A stretch of 64,000 nucleotides of DNA from the NCBI RefSeq assembly GCF_023955655.1, contig NZ_JAMXHT010000005.1, positions 125,462 to 189,461 on the forward strand, read 5' to 3'. This DNA comes from Ralstonia soli. Its GTDB lineage: Bacteria; Pseudomonadota; Gammaproteobacteria; Burkholderiales; Burkholderiaceae. A program made the translations under genes and the position numbers. The notes under the pieces were generated by a model. That model saw nothing but the letters and a program-made list of their open reading frames with translations. It was not told the DNA's origin and made no database searches. Shown piece after piece: positions 1 to 13,111 of the stretch; within the stretch, counting starts at the first letter, position 1, and each line of letters opens with the position of its first letter.

Positions 1-8
1 CGGGAAAA

Positions 9-94
9 CTCGCTTCGCTCAGACAGTTCCCGTTCTTTTTTCCGCCCGCTTACACAAATTCAAGGCGCCATCTAGGGCAGGGTACGGCCACACC
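9..94 (+). repeat. Left arm of 86-bp imperfect inverted repeat flanking the tandem array
   Basis: Positions 9-25 are the exact reverse complement of 810-826, and 57-94 match the reverse complement of 741-778 at 36 of 38 bases. The two matching blocks are 31 bp apart in both arms, so they form one 86-bp repeat with a diverged middle. Positions 1-6 and 27-32 (cgggaa/ttcccg) can also pair locally. The element may extend left of the window. Confidence 0.85.
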
Positions 95-138
95 ATCTGT
101 GCGCTGCCCGTGGCGCTGTGTTTCTTGCTCCTATCGAA

Positions 139-735
139 GCCCAAAGCGTCAAGGCCAGGACTCCCAGAGCCGATGCTGACGCCCAAAGCCCCGGCGCTGG
201 CACTCACAGAGTCAACGCCGGGCCTCTCAGAGTCGATGCTGACGCTCCAAGAGCCGGCGCTGACACTCAGACAGCCAACACTGGGACTCAGAGAGCCAGC
301 ACACCGAGCTCGAAGCGTCAGCGTCGGGCCTCCAAGAGCCGATGCTGACGCTCAAAGAGCCGGCGTTGACACTCAGAGAGCCAACACTGGGACTCAGAGA
401 GCCAGCACACCGAGTCTCGAAGCGCCAACGCCGGGCCTCCAAGAGTCGACGCTGACGCTCAAAGCCCCGGCGCTGACATTCAAAGCGCCAACATCGGGAC
501 TCAGAGAGCCGGCACCGAGTCTCGAAGCGTCGGCGTCGGGTCCCCTAGAGCCAATGCTGACGCTCAAAGCCCCAGCGTTGACACTCAAAGAGCCAACGTC
601 GGGACTCAGAGAGCCGGCACCGAGTCTCAAAGAGTCAACGTCGGGTCCCCTAGAGCCGATGCTGACGCTCAAAGCCCCGGCGCTGATACTCAAAGCGTCA
701 ACACCGGGACTCAGAGAGCCAGTACCGAGGGTTCC
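139..735. repeat. 21-bp tandem repeat array (minisatellite)
   Basis: About 28 imperfect copies of a 21-bp unit run head to tail. Units alternate between types such as 'gatgctgacgctcaaagccc', 'acgtcgggactcagagagcc' and 'gcaccgagtctcaaagag', giving a higher-order period of five units (105 bp) near 480-690. One or two copies carry a 2-bp insertion (around 300 and 410). Because 21 is a multiple of three and the unit lacks stops, reading frames stay open on both strands (a 217-codon frame at 110-763 gives heptads like EPTSGLR and APALTLK). The frame changes inside the array and no ribosome site was seen, so I treat it as non-coding repeat DNA. Confidence 0.85.
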
Positions 736-740
736 GCGAC

Positions 741-826
741 GGTGTGGCCGTTCCTTGCCCTAGATGGCGCCTTGAATTTCTGTTGCAGGGAGGAAAAAGA
801 GGGGAGGCTTGTCTGAGCGAAGCGAG
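741..826 (-). repeat. Right arm of 86-bp imperfect inverted repeat flanking the tandem array
   Basis: This is the reverse-complement partner of 9-94. It begins directly after the last 21-bp unit, so the array sits exactly between the two arms. Bases 770-826 are also part of a second, local hairpin that extends to 863. Confidence 0.85.
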
Positions 827-863
827 TTTGCCTCCCCTCCCTCCCTGCGACAGAAATTCAAGG
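770..863. repeat. Long nested hairpin
   Basis: Outer arms 770-793 and 840-863 pair at 23 of 24 positions, and inner arms 800-808 and 830-838 (aggggaggc/gcctcccct) pair perfectly. The apex (810-826) carries the 'tgagcgaagcgag' word shared with the left edge. No U-tract follows, so it does not look like an ordinary terminator of glgB. Confidence 0.8.
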
Positions 864-899
864 AGTCTTTCGCCATCTCGGGCGCGCCTTTCTTTGCTG

Positions 900-967
900 A
901 CTTTCTTTGGCAAGACAAAGAAAGTGAGTCAGCCCCGGCAGGGGATGAAACAAGGGGTGCACCACCA
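900..967. repeat. Hairpin plus dispersed repeat word downstream of glgB
   Basis: Bases 900-909 and 916-925 form a perfect 10-bp stem around 'gcaaga'. Immediately after, 934-964 contains 'cccggcaggggatgaaac' followed by '..gtgcacca'. The same word recurs at 47783-47813 with about 28 of 31 bases identical. Both copies lie in intergenic DNA next to the end of an operon. This resembles a dispersed intergenic repeat of the genus; copy number outside the window cannot be judged. Confidence 0.6.
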
Positions 968-977
968 ACAAAAAAAC

Positions 978-3280
978 TCAAACCTTAAAAACAACAACCG
1001 CAAGCGGCGGCAACCGCAACACCAGAGACTGCCCCTGCCCATGCGCCGCCACATGATCCACATCCACCGCCCCACCATTCCCCATATCACTCCCGCCATA
1101 CACAGCGGCATCCGTGTTCAGCACCTCGCGCCAATGCACAGCCCCGTCTGCCGGCGGCACGCCAATCCGATACCCCTCCCGCGGCACAGGCGTCATATTC
1201 GCCACCACCAGCATCGGCCGCCCCTCGCCATCCAGCCTTAGGAACGCAAACACACTGTTGGCCCGGTCATCGCCAATCACCCAGTTGAACCCTTCGGGCG
1301 CGCAGTCCCGCGCATGCAATGAAGGCTCGCTGCGGTACAGCGCGTTGAGGTCATGCACCAGCCGCTGCACGCCACGGTGCCGCGGGTCGTCCAGCAGGTG
1401 CCACTCGGGCGAGGCATCGTGGTTCCATTCCCCCACCTGCCCAAACTCGCACCCCATGAACAGCAGCTTCTTGCCCGGGTGCGTCCACATGAACGCCAGG
1501 TAGGCACGCAGGTTGGCGAGGCGCTGCCATTCATCACCCGGCATCTTGCCGAGCAGCGAGCCCTTGCCATGCACGACCTCATCGTGCGAGATCGGCAGGA
1601 TGAAGTGCTCGGAAAACGCATACACCAGCCCGAACGTCATGCCGTCGTGATGGTGCTGGCGGTACACCGGGTCGCGCTGCATGTAGTGCAGCGTGTCGTG
1701 CATCCAGCCCATGTTCCACTTGTAGTCGAACCCCAGGCCGTTGAATTCCACGGGGGCGGTCACGCCCGGCCACGCGGTGGATTCTTCGGCGATGGTGATG
1801 GCGCCGTGGCAGCGTTCGTGCACCACCGTGTTCATCTGCTGCAGGAAAGCGACGGCTTCAAGGTTTTCACGGCCGCCGTAGCGGTTGGGTACCCACTCAC
1901 CGGTGCGGCGGGAGTAGTCGCGGTAGAGCATCGAGGCCACGGCGTCCACACGCAGGCCGTCGATGTGAAAGCGTTCCAGCCATTCCAGCCCACTGGCGAT
2001 CAGGAAGCCGCGCACTTCGTTGCGGCCGAAGTTGTAGATGAGCGTGTTCCAGTCCTGGTGGAAGCCTTCGCGCGGGTCCTGGTGTTCGTACAGCGACGTA
2101 CCGTCGAATTGCGCCAGGCCGTGCGCGTCGGTCGGGAAGTGTGCGGGCACCCAGTCGACGATGACGCCCAGGTTTCCCCGGTGGCAGCGGTCGACAAAGC
2201 GGGCGAACGCCTCCGGCGTGCCGAAGCGCGCAGACGGCGCGAACAACCCCAGCGGTTGATAGCCCCAGCTGCCGCCGAATGGGTGTTCGGCCACCGGCAG
2301 CAGTTCGATGTGGGTGAAACCGAGTGCGCTCACATACGGGATCAGGCGGTCGGCGAGTTCGTCCCAGGTCAGGTTGCGGCCGCCGTCTTCCAGGTCGCGC
2401 AGCCACGAGCCCGCATGCACTTCGTAGATGGCGATGGGTGCGTCGGGCTTCTGGCGCTCGGCGCGGGTTTGCATCCAGTGCTCGTCACTCCAGCGCAAGG
2501 GCGCGGGGTCGGCTACGACCGAGGCGGTGGCCGGCGGCGGTTCGGTCTGGCGGGCCACGGGGTCTGCCTTGACCAGCAGGCGGCCGTCGGCGCCGAGCAG
2601 CTCGAACTTGTAGCGCGCGCCGGGGCCGGCACCGAGCCCGCTGGGCAGGAACAGTTCCCACACGCCGGCCTGGTGGCGCAGGCGCATCGGGTGGCGGCGA
2701 CCGTCCCACTGGTTGAAGTCGCCCACCACGGACACCCGCTGCGCATTCGGCGCCCACACCGCAAAGCGCACGCCGCTCATGCCATCCATCTTCATGGCCT
2801 GCGCGCCCAGGCAGTTCGCCAGTGTCCAGTGCGTGCCCTCGTTGATCTGGCGCAGGTCTTCGTCGTCCAGCAGCAGGCCGAAGGCGTACGGGTCTTCGGC
2901 TTCCTGCACGGCTTCGTGACCCGTGCCGGCGGGCCACACGATGCGCAGTCGATAGACCTCCGGGTGGCCGTACACGTCCTGCGCATCGGCGCACAGCGGC
3001 CCGTGGAACAGCCCGGTACGGCCCACCGGCGTCAATTCGGTGATGATCTGGCGCCGTGCATCGATAGCCTGTACGCGGCGCGCGCCAGGGTAGAACGCGC
3101 GCACCATCCAGCGCGGCCCCTCTGCCGTCTCCACGCGATGCGGCCCCAGCACGGCGAACGGATCACCCAGGCGGCCATGCGTGAGCGCATCCACCTGTGT
3201 CTGGTCCACGCCGGGTGGCAGCGCCATCGGGGGTTCGGGCGCAGTGGTGGCTTTGGGTCGGGTGGCAAAGTCGAGCGCGG

Positions 3281-3284
<4 letters not shown>
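978..3284 (-). CDS. glgB: 1,4-alpha-glucan branching enzyme GlgB
   Basis: GlgB cuts alpha-1,4 chains and re-joins them as alpha-1,6 branches in cytoplasmic glycogen. The 768-residue product has the N-terminal branching-enzyme domains and a GH13 barrel. The nucleophile Asp lies in [12 protein letters not shown] (about residue 447), the acid/base Glu in TIAEES, and the third acid in [15 protein letters not shown] chose GTG at 3284 because it overlaps the treS stop as GTGA and has GGAGG about 7 bases upstream. An upstream in-frame ATG at 3386 lies inside treS and would add an unlikely Arg-rich leader. It is the last gene of the glgA-glgE-treS-glgB operon. Confidence 0.95.
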
Positions 3285-6771
<3,487 letters not shown>

Positions 6772-6775
<4 letters not shown>

Positions 6776-9700
6776 GACGGTTGTTCCTCCGATGGCAGGG
6801 CCGGGCGCACGCGCCAGATGGCAAACGGCTGCTCGGGCTCCAGGCGGATGTGCTGCCACTTGCCGCGCCATACCGTGCGCTGGCCGCTGGCCAGGTTCTC
6901 CGCCATCAGCGCACCGTGGTCGGGCAGGCCCCATTGCCACAGCGGCAGTTCGATGTCGGATTCGTGCGCGTGATGCGGGTCGAGGTTGATGGCAACGAAC
7001 AGCGTGTTGTCGCCGAAGCGGTCCTGCTCCCCATGCTGCAGGGCGTTGGCAACCTCGGCCGGGTTGCTGGGCAGCACCGGCGGCGTCGATTTGCTGAAGA
7101 ACAGGATGTGCTCGCCCGAGGCGGGCTGGAACGTCACGCCCAGGTGCGAGTGCAGCGCCGGGTTTGCCCGGCGAATCCGGTTGAGCAGCGCGATCTCTTT
7201 GACGATGTTGCCGGGGCGGTCGTGGTCCCACGCGCGCAGCTGGTACTTCTCGGAATCGAGGTACTCCTCCTTGCCCGGGATCGATCGCCCTTCGCACAGC
7301 TCGAAGCCGTTGTACACGCCCCAGAGGCCCGACAGCGTGGCGGCCAGCGCGGCGCGGATCAAGAATCCTGGCCGGCCCGATGTCTGCAGAAACACCGGAT
7401 TGATGTCCGGCGTGTTGACGAAGAAGTGCGGGCGGAAGTATTCCCGCACCGGCGTGCGCGTCAGCTCGGTCAGGTAGTCGATGAATTCCTGCTTGGTGTG
7501 CCGCCACGTGAAGTACGTGTACGACTGCGAGAACCCTACCTTCGCCAGCCGGTACATCACCTTGGGCCGCGTAAAGGCTTCGGACAGGAATACCGCATCG
7601 GGATAACGCGCGCGCACCTCGCCGATCATCCATTCCCAGAACGGCAACGGTTTGGTGTGCGGGTTGTCCACGCGGAACAGGCGCACGCCTTCGTCGGCCC
7701 AGAACATCACCACGTCGCGCAGGGCGATCCACAGCGCGGGTTTGGCGTCGTGCGCATAGAAGTCGACGTTGACGATGTCTTCGTACTTCTTGGGCGGGTT
7801 CTCGGCGTATTTGATGCTGCCGTCGGGGCGCCACGCAAACCAGCCGGGGTGCTCGCGCAGCCACGGGTGGTCGGGCGAGCATTGGATGGCGAAGTCGAGC
7901 GCCAGCTCCAGGCCTTTCTCGCGGGCTGCATCGCGCAGACGGCGGAAATCGTCCAGCGTGCCGAGCTGCGGGTGGATGGCATCGTGCCCGCCTTCTGCCG
8001 CGCCGATGGCGTACGGGCTGCCGGGGTCATCCGGGGCAGCCTGCAGGCTGTTGTTGCGGCCCTTGCGATTGGTCCGCCCGATGGGGTGGATGGGCGGGAA
8101 GTACAGCACGTCGAAGCCCATGCCGCGGATGGCGCCCAGGCGGCGGATCACATCATCGAAGGTGCCGTGCCGCTGTTCGTCGTCCGAGGCGGAGCGGGGG
8201 AAGATTTCGTACCAGCTGGCGAACGCCGCTCCGGCGCGTTCCACCTCCAGCGGATACGGCACGCTTTCCACATAGAACGGCCGGTAGTGCGAGGCCTGCG
8301 CCATCACCTGCGCGGTGACGGGGTCCAGCAGCAGCTTGAGGCGATGCTTAGGGTCTGCATCGGCCAGCAGGTGGGCGAGCTTGTGTAACGCGTCTGCCGC
8401 GGCCTCCTTCGGCGCGTGCTCGGCCGCCTGCGCAACCAGGCGCGCGCCTTCTTCCAGCTCCAGCGTCACGTCCACCCCGGCGGTGTGCTTTTTTTCCAGC
8501 TCCGAGCGGTACGTGCCGAACGCATCGCGCCACGCGCCCACGGCGTACACGTGCCGTCCGAGCCGTTCTGGCCGGAATGCGCCGCGCCAGCGGTCATTGC
8601 CCAGCGGCACCATCGGCACGTTTTGCCAGGTGTCTTCGTCCTGTGCGCGCCACAGCAGGTGCACGGCCAGTTGGTCGTGTCCGTCCATCAGCACATCCGC
8701 TTCGACGACGATGTCGTCGCCCACCAGGCGCTTCACGGCAAAGCGGCCGTCGTCAACGGAGGGCTGCACCTGTTCGATGCCGATGCGTGGCGACGCAATG
8801 GCGGCATTGACCGGGTCCTTCGCATCGCCACTCTTCGTGCGGGGGGCCTTTGCAGGCTTGCCGGCGGCGGGATAGCGCACCGGCGCGTTGCGGAACACGC
8901 GCCAGACCTGCACGTCGCCGGGCAGCAGGTCGATCTCGGCCAGGGGCCGGGCATCGGCGCGCAGGGTGTCGTCGCAACTGCCGACTGGTTCGGTCAGCAG
9001 GTCCAGCGCCACCCCGCGCGTGAAGCCGCCAGCCACGCCGGGCAGGAAGTGGTCCGCATGCACCGACACGCCCATGTGCAGATCCGGGTTGATGACGGTG
9101 AGCGTGGCGGCATCGCTCGCGCGCAGGTCGGGGCCGTCGGCGCGCAGCAGGGCAGTGGCCGGCGCATCGGGGCCGGTCAGCATGCGCAGTTCGGCGTGCG
9201 GTGCCACCGTGTTGGTCTCGCTGTTTGTCTCACACGCGGCGCGGATGGTGGCGTTCACATCGCGCACCGCGTCGCTCAAATCGAAGGCGGCGTGTGCGTC
9301 GATCCACTGCTGGTCGGACGGGTCGCCGCGCTCGGCCAGCATCGGCAGCAGCGCGCCGCGCTCGAACCCCAGCGGCATCAGCCAGCCGGCGTCGAGCGTA
9401 TCGGCCACGTGCAGCAGCCGGCGGTACGCGCGCTCGCGCACCATCGCATCGCCGAATGCCTGGCCGTAGCGCGTGCCGAACGGCGCTTCCACGGTGGCAA
9501 TGGGCGGCGCCACGGCGGCCAGCCGCGCGTGCTCCTCCACCATCCAGCCCGCGCGGAAATCCCACCAGCGCAGCGACGAGAACGTGGCATCGAAGCCGGC
9601 GCCCGCCAGCGCATCGATGGCGGCGCCATCCATGCCGGGGGTCCACGCGAGGAAGCGCAGCTCGGTCGCGTCCTTGCGTGCATCGTGTATCAGGGTTCGC

Positions 9701-10359
9701 CAACGCCCCGCAGGCAGGCGCGCGGGAGCTTCACAGCGGAATCCGCCGATGCCGAGCGCGGCCCAGGCGCGCAACTGCTGCGCCCACCACGCGAGGATGG
9801 CGTCGGCGCAGCGCGGGTCGTCATGCCGGAACGAGGCCACTTCGAGGTGCGAGGGCGGCAGGCGGGGGTCCAGCGCATCGCCGTCTTCGGCGTGGGCCGC
9901 AAACCAGTCGGGGTGGTCGGCGCGCAAGGGCGCATCTACGGCCACCCGGTCGATCACGAGGTCGAGCAGCGGCGCGAGCCCGCGCGCACGGCATGCTTCG
10001 GCCAGCTTGGCGATGGCCGCATCGGCCGGTCCGTCACCCAGCGCGTCGTGCAGTTGGGCGTGGTCCCGCGTGACGAACACGTTGCCGGCGGCGCCCACCG
10101 CAAATGGCGGCGCCATCAGCACATGATCGAAACCCAGTGAGGCGATGCGGTCCAGCACGCCATCCCACCGGTCGAGCCGGCCGAGTTGCAGCGGATGCAG
10201 GTAGCAGATGGCGGGGGCATAGGGGGGCGCCGTAGCGCTGGGCGCGCGGGGCACCGGCTTCGTCACCGATTTGGCTTCGCTGCCGGGGGGCTTGGCCGCC
10301 TTGAGCGCGGCCGTGGTTTTGCGGGAAGAGGCGGGCTTTGGCGATTTGGTCTCGGGCAT
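6772..10359 (-). CDS. glgE: Maltosyltransferase GlgE with a long N-terminal GH13-like extension
   Basis: GlgE transfers maltosyl units from maltose-1-phosphate onto the non-reducing end of alpha-1,4-glucan. The protein is 1195 residues, against roughly 660-700 for the classical enzyme. The classical part starts near residue 523 ([15 protein letters not shown]) and keeps the nucleophile D898 in [10 protein letters not shown], the following [15 protein letters not shown], and [10 protein letters not shown]. Residues 1-40 are Lys/Ala/Pro-rich. Residues about 45-515 resemble a second, degenerate amylase-type barrel in which the expected GFRxD motif reads GFRCE (E210). Its role, perhaps glucan binding, is inferred. 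The stop overlaps treS by 4 bp, and glgA ends 31 bp upstream. Confidence 0.93.
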
Positions 10360-10390
10360 GCGTGAAAGCGGGGCAGCGCGTCAGGTGCGG

Positions 10391-12022
10391 TCAGGCACGG
10401 ATCTTCTCGGCGCGGGCGGCGCGCGCTACCGCGTGCGCTCTGACCTCGTCGGGCAGGGCCGTCGAGCGTCGCCGCGCCGGCGTGCGCACAGGTTGGTCGG
10501 GGCGTGGTGTGTGCAGCGGGTCTTGCGTGGCGGATGCCTGGGCCAGCGTCACGGCCGGCATTGGCGTAGCGGCCGGCACCAGGTTGCGATACAGCGCGAT
10601 GTATTCACGCGCCGGCTGCGACCAGCCGAAATCGGTCGTCATGCCGTTGTATTGCAGGATGCGCCACGCCTGCGGCTGGGCAAAGATGCGCAGCGCGCGC
10701 TCCACGGCGGCCACCATCGCCTCGGCGGTGTCGCCGTCGAACAGGAAACCCGTGGCGCCGTGCAGCGCGGCTTCGGGCGAGCCGTGATCGGTGATGGTGT
10801 CGATCAGCCCGCCCGCGCGGGAGGCCACCGGCACCGTGCCGTAACGCATGGCGTACAGCGGGGTCAGGCCACAGGGTTCGAAGCGGCTGCCGTGCAGCAG
10901 GATGTCGGCGCCGCCGTGCAGCAGGTGGGCATGGGCCTCGGTGTAGCCGATCTTCACGGCCACCTGGCGCGGATAGCGCACCGCGAGTTCGGCCATGCCG
11001 GTCTCGTATCGGTGCTCACCGCAGCCGAGCACGGCCACCTGCAGTTGCGGGTTGGATTCGAGCAACTGCGGCAGCGCCTGCAGCGTCACGTCGGCCATCT
11101 TCTGGTGCGTCAGGCGGCTGCCCACCGCCAGCAACGGCGCCTTGGCATCCTCGGGCAGGCCGAAGCGCTGCTGCAGCGCGCGCTTGGCGATGTGCTTGCC
11201 GCTCAGGTTGGCGGCAAAGAACGGTTGCGGCAGCAGCGGGTCTTTCGACGGGTTCCACACATCGTTGTCAATGCCGTTGAGGATGGCGACGAGGTCCTGC
11301 TGGCGAGCACGCAGCAGGTCTTCCATGCCGCAGCCCGTGCCATCGATCAGGATCTCGCGCGCATAGGCGTGGCTGACCGTGGTGATGCGGTCGGCCCACA
11401 GCAGGCCGGCCTTCAGGAAGCTGAACTGGCCCCAGAATTCGGCCTCGTGCGCCGCATCGGGCGGCACGCCGATATCCGGCACCACGCGCATCGGGAAGTT
11501 GCCCTGGAAGGCGAGGTTGTGCACGGTAAAGACAGTCTTGACCGGCACCTGCGCGCGCTTGATGAACAGGGGCACCAGGCCTGTATGCCAGTCGTGTGCC
11601 TGCACGAGATCAAAGCGATGCACGCCGGGCATACCACCTGCCACGCGCGCGGCGGCCTGGCTGAAGGCGGCAAAGCGCAGGGCGTTGTCGTCATATGGCT
11701 CGCCGTGGTCGTCCAGGTACGGATTGCCCGGCCGCGCAAACAGCGCCGGCGCATCGAACAGCAGCACCGGAATGCCTTGCGGGCCCATACGGCCGTTCAG
11801 CAGGCGTGCACGACCGCCTGGCAGGTCGGTCCATTCGCACACGGTGCGCGGGTGCTGCAACTGGGCGATCGCGTCCGGATAGCCCGGCAGCATCACCGTC
11901 ACCTTCAGGCCCGCACGCCGCAATGCGCCGGCGCACGCCCCGACCATATCTGCAAGGCCGCCGGTCTTGGCCAGCGGCACGGCTTCCGAAGCGACAAACA
12001 GGACGTTCAGCGACAAGGTCAT
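10391..12022 (-). CDS. glgA: Glycogen synthase GlgA
   Basis: GlgA elongates alpha-1,4-glucan from ADP-glucose (GT5 family). The product is about 543 residues and opens with the hallmark NVLFVASEAVPLAKTGGLAD, where the KTGGL loop binds the donor. HDWHTGL and the C-terminal donor site SRFEPCGLTPLYAMRYG (E in the EPCGL motif) are present. The tail after about residue 485 is an Arg/Ala/Pro-rich extension without known fold. I chose ATG 12022 for homology; the frame stays open upstream to 12331 without family similarity. It is the first gene of the operon. No glgC (ADP-glucose pyrophosphorylase) is in the window, so its donor must come from elsewhere. Confidence 0.92.
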   Translation of the reverse strand: MTLSLNVLFVASEAVPLAKTGGLADMVGACAGALRRAGLKVTVMLPGYPDAIAQLQHPRTVCEWTDLPGGRARLLNGRMGPQGIPVLLFDAPALFARPGNPYLDDHGEPYDDNALRFAAFSQAAARVAGGMPGVHRFDLVQAHDWHTGLVPLFIKRAQVPVKTVFTVHNLAFQGNFPMRVVPDIGVPPDAAHEAEFWGQFSFLKAGLLWADRITTVSHAYAREILIDGTGCGMEDLLRARQQDLVAILNGIDNDVWNPSKDPLLPQPFFAANLSGKHIAKRALQQRFGLPEDAKAPLLAVGSRLTHQKMADVTLQALPQLLESNPQLQVAVLGCGEHRYETGMAELAVRYPRQVAVKIGYTEAHAHLLHGGADILLHGSRFEPCGLTPLYAMRYGTVPVASRAGGLIDTITDHGSPEAALHGATGFLFDGDTAEAMVAAVERALRIFAQPQAWRILQYNGMTTDFGWSQPAREYIALYRNLVPAATPMPAVTLAQASATQDPLHTPRPDQPVRTPARRRSTALPDEVRAHAVARAARAEKIRA

Positions 12023-12423
12023 GCTCCCGGGGGAATCGCCGGCCGGGCCATCAGCCACCAGCATGAGCGGTGGAGGGCGCAGGTGCGCGGCGGAGGTTTT
12101 TGATCCTCCCCATCGCGCAAGACCTATGCCAGTCGGACAGACGCTGACAAAGCTGTGAACCTTCGAGCACGGCGCCTTGGCTGTACGTGATGCGCGCCGT
12201 TCGCGAACGGGTGCGGGGTGTGCAACCTGCGGGTGCGTTGTGTAATTTCGTCTATGCGTGCGGACGCACATCGAAGGGATGTGGTGCTTCGGGCAGCGGT
12301 CGCCGGGCGTCAGAGCAATAGAAAAAAACAATCAGTAAAATCAGATCAATCAACTTGTGCAATAGGTCGAACGACGATACGATTCACTCCGTTGTCAACC
12401 AAGCAACCCAACCGAAAACCACT
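12023..12423. other. Divergent intergenic region glgA / ahpC
   Basis: These 401 bp separate the glucan operon from ahpC. The ahpC-proximal third (about 12300-12400) is AT-richer than its surroundings and holds the promoter listed separately. The glgA-proximal part is GC-rich and I saw no convincing promoter for glgA in it. Confidence 0.5.
12318..12383 (+). promoter_or_regulatory. Probable ahpC promoter with a weak OxyR-like upstream site
   Basis: TTGTGC (12355-12360) and TACGAT (12378-12383) are separated by 17 bp, a good sigma-70 spacing, 40 bp before the ahpC start. Directly upstream, 12318-12354 carries ATAG at 12318 and CAAT at 12329, in phase with the ATAG-N7-CTAT spacing of OxyR sites, but the second half (from 12340) matches only about half of the key bases. 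The promoter is fair; the OxyR site is tentative. Confidence 0.45.
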
Positions 12424-12987
12424 ATGTCGCTGATCAATACTCAAGTCCAACCGTTCAAGGCCCAAGCGTTCCATAACGGCAAGTTCATCGAAGTTACGGA
12501 TGAGTCGCTCAAGGGCAAGTGGTCCGTGCTGATCTTCATGCCGGCCGCATTCACCTTCAACTGCCCGACCGAAGTGGAAGACGCAGCGGACAACTACGCT
12601 GAATTCCAGAAGGCTGGTGCTGAGGTCTACATCGTCACGACCGACACGCACTTCTCGCACAAGGTGTGGCACGAAACCTCGCCGGCCGTCGGCAAGGCCC
12701 AGTTCCCGCTGGTGGGCGACCCCACCCACGCGCTGACCAACGCCTTCGGCGTGCACATCCCCGAAGAAGGCCTGGCCCTGCGCGGCACGTTCGTGATCGA
12801 CCCGCAAGGCGTGATCAAGACGATGGAAGTGCACGACAACGCCATCGCCCGTGACGTGAAGGAAACCCTGCGCAAGCTCAAGGCTGCCCAGTTCGTCGCC
12901 AACAACCCGGGCAACGTGTGCCCGGCCAAGTGGAACGAAGGCGCGAAGACCATCAAGCCGTCGCTGGACCTGGTCGGCAAGATCTAA
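12424..12987 (+). CDS. ahpC: Alkyl hydroperoxide reductase subunit C (typical 2-Cys peroxiredoxin)
   Basis: AhpC reduces hydrogen peroxide and organic peroxides in the cytoplasm and is recycled by AhpF. The product has 187 residues, the normal length. The peroxidatic cysteine is C47 in FTFNCPTE and the resolving cysteine C166 in GNVCPAKW, as in the E. coli enzyme. The start ATG 12424 gives the family N-terminus MSLINTQVQPFKAQAF. A strong hairpin terminator follows at 13024, so ahpC can be made in excess of ahpF, which follows 124 bp later. Confidence 0.97.
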   Translation: MSLINTQVQPFKAQAFHNGKFIEVTDESLKGKWSVLIFMPAAFTFNCPTEVEDAADNYAEFQKAGAEVYIVTTDTHFSHKVWHETSPAVGKAQFPLVGDPTHALTNAFGVHIPEEGLALRGTFVIDPQGVIKTMEVHDNAIARDVKETLRKLKAAQFVANNPGNVCPAKWNEGAKTIKPSLDLVGKI

Positions 12988-13023
12988 GTTGTCAAGGCTG
13001 TTGCTGCAGAAATGCAGCGTGAA

Positions 13024-13048
13024 AAACGGCCGGCTCTGCCGGCCGTTT
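13024..13048 (+). terminator. Hairpin terminator/attenuator after ahpC
   Basis: A perfect 11-bp stem (aaacggccggc / gccggccgttt) closes a 3-base loop. It lies between ahpC and ahpF and could end the ahpC transcript or let a fraction read through into ahpF. Confidence 0.8.
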
Positions 13049-13111
13049 GCTTAAGGGCGCAGGCATGTGCCGCGCCCCGTTTCAGACTCAACGAATACAA
13101 AGGAAGTCGTC

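Noticed and set aside
139-735. CRISPR array
   Set aside because: The units are contiguous and degenerate with no unique spacers of constant length, and no cas genes are present.
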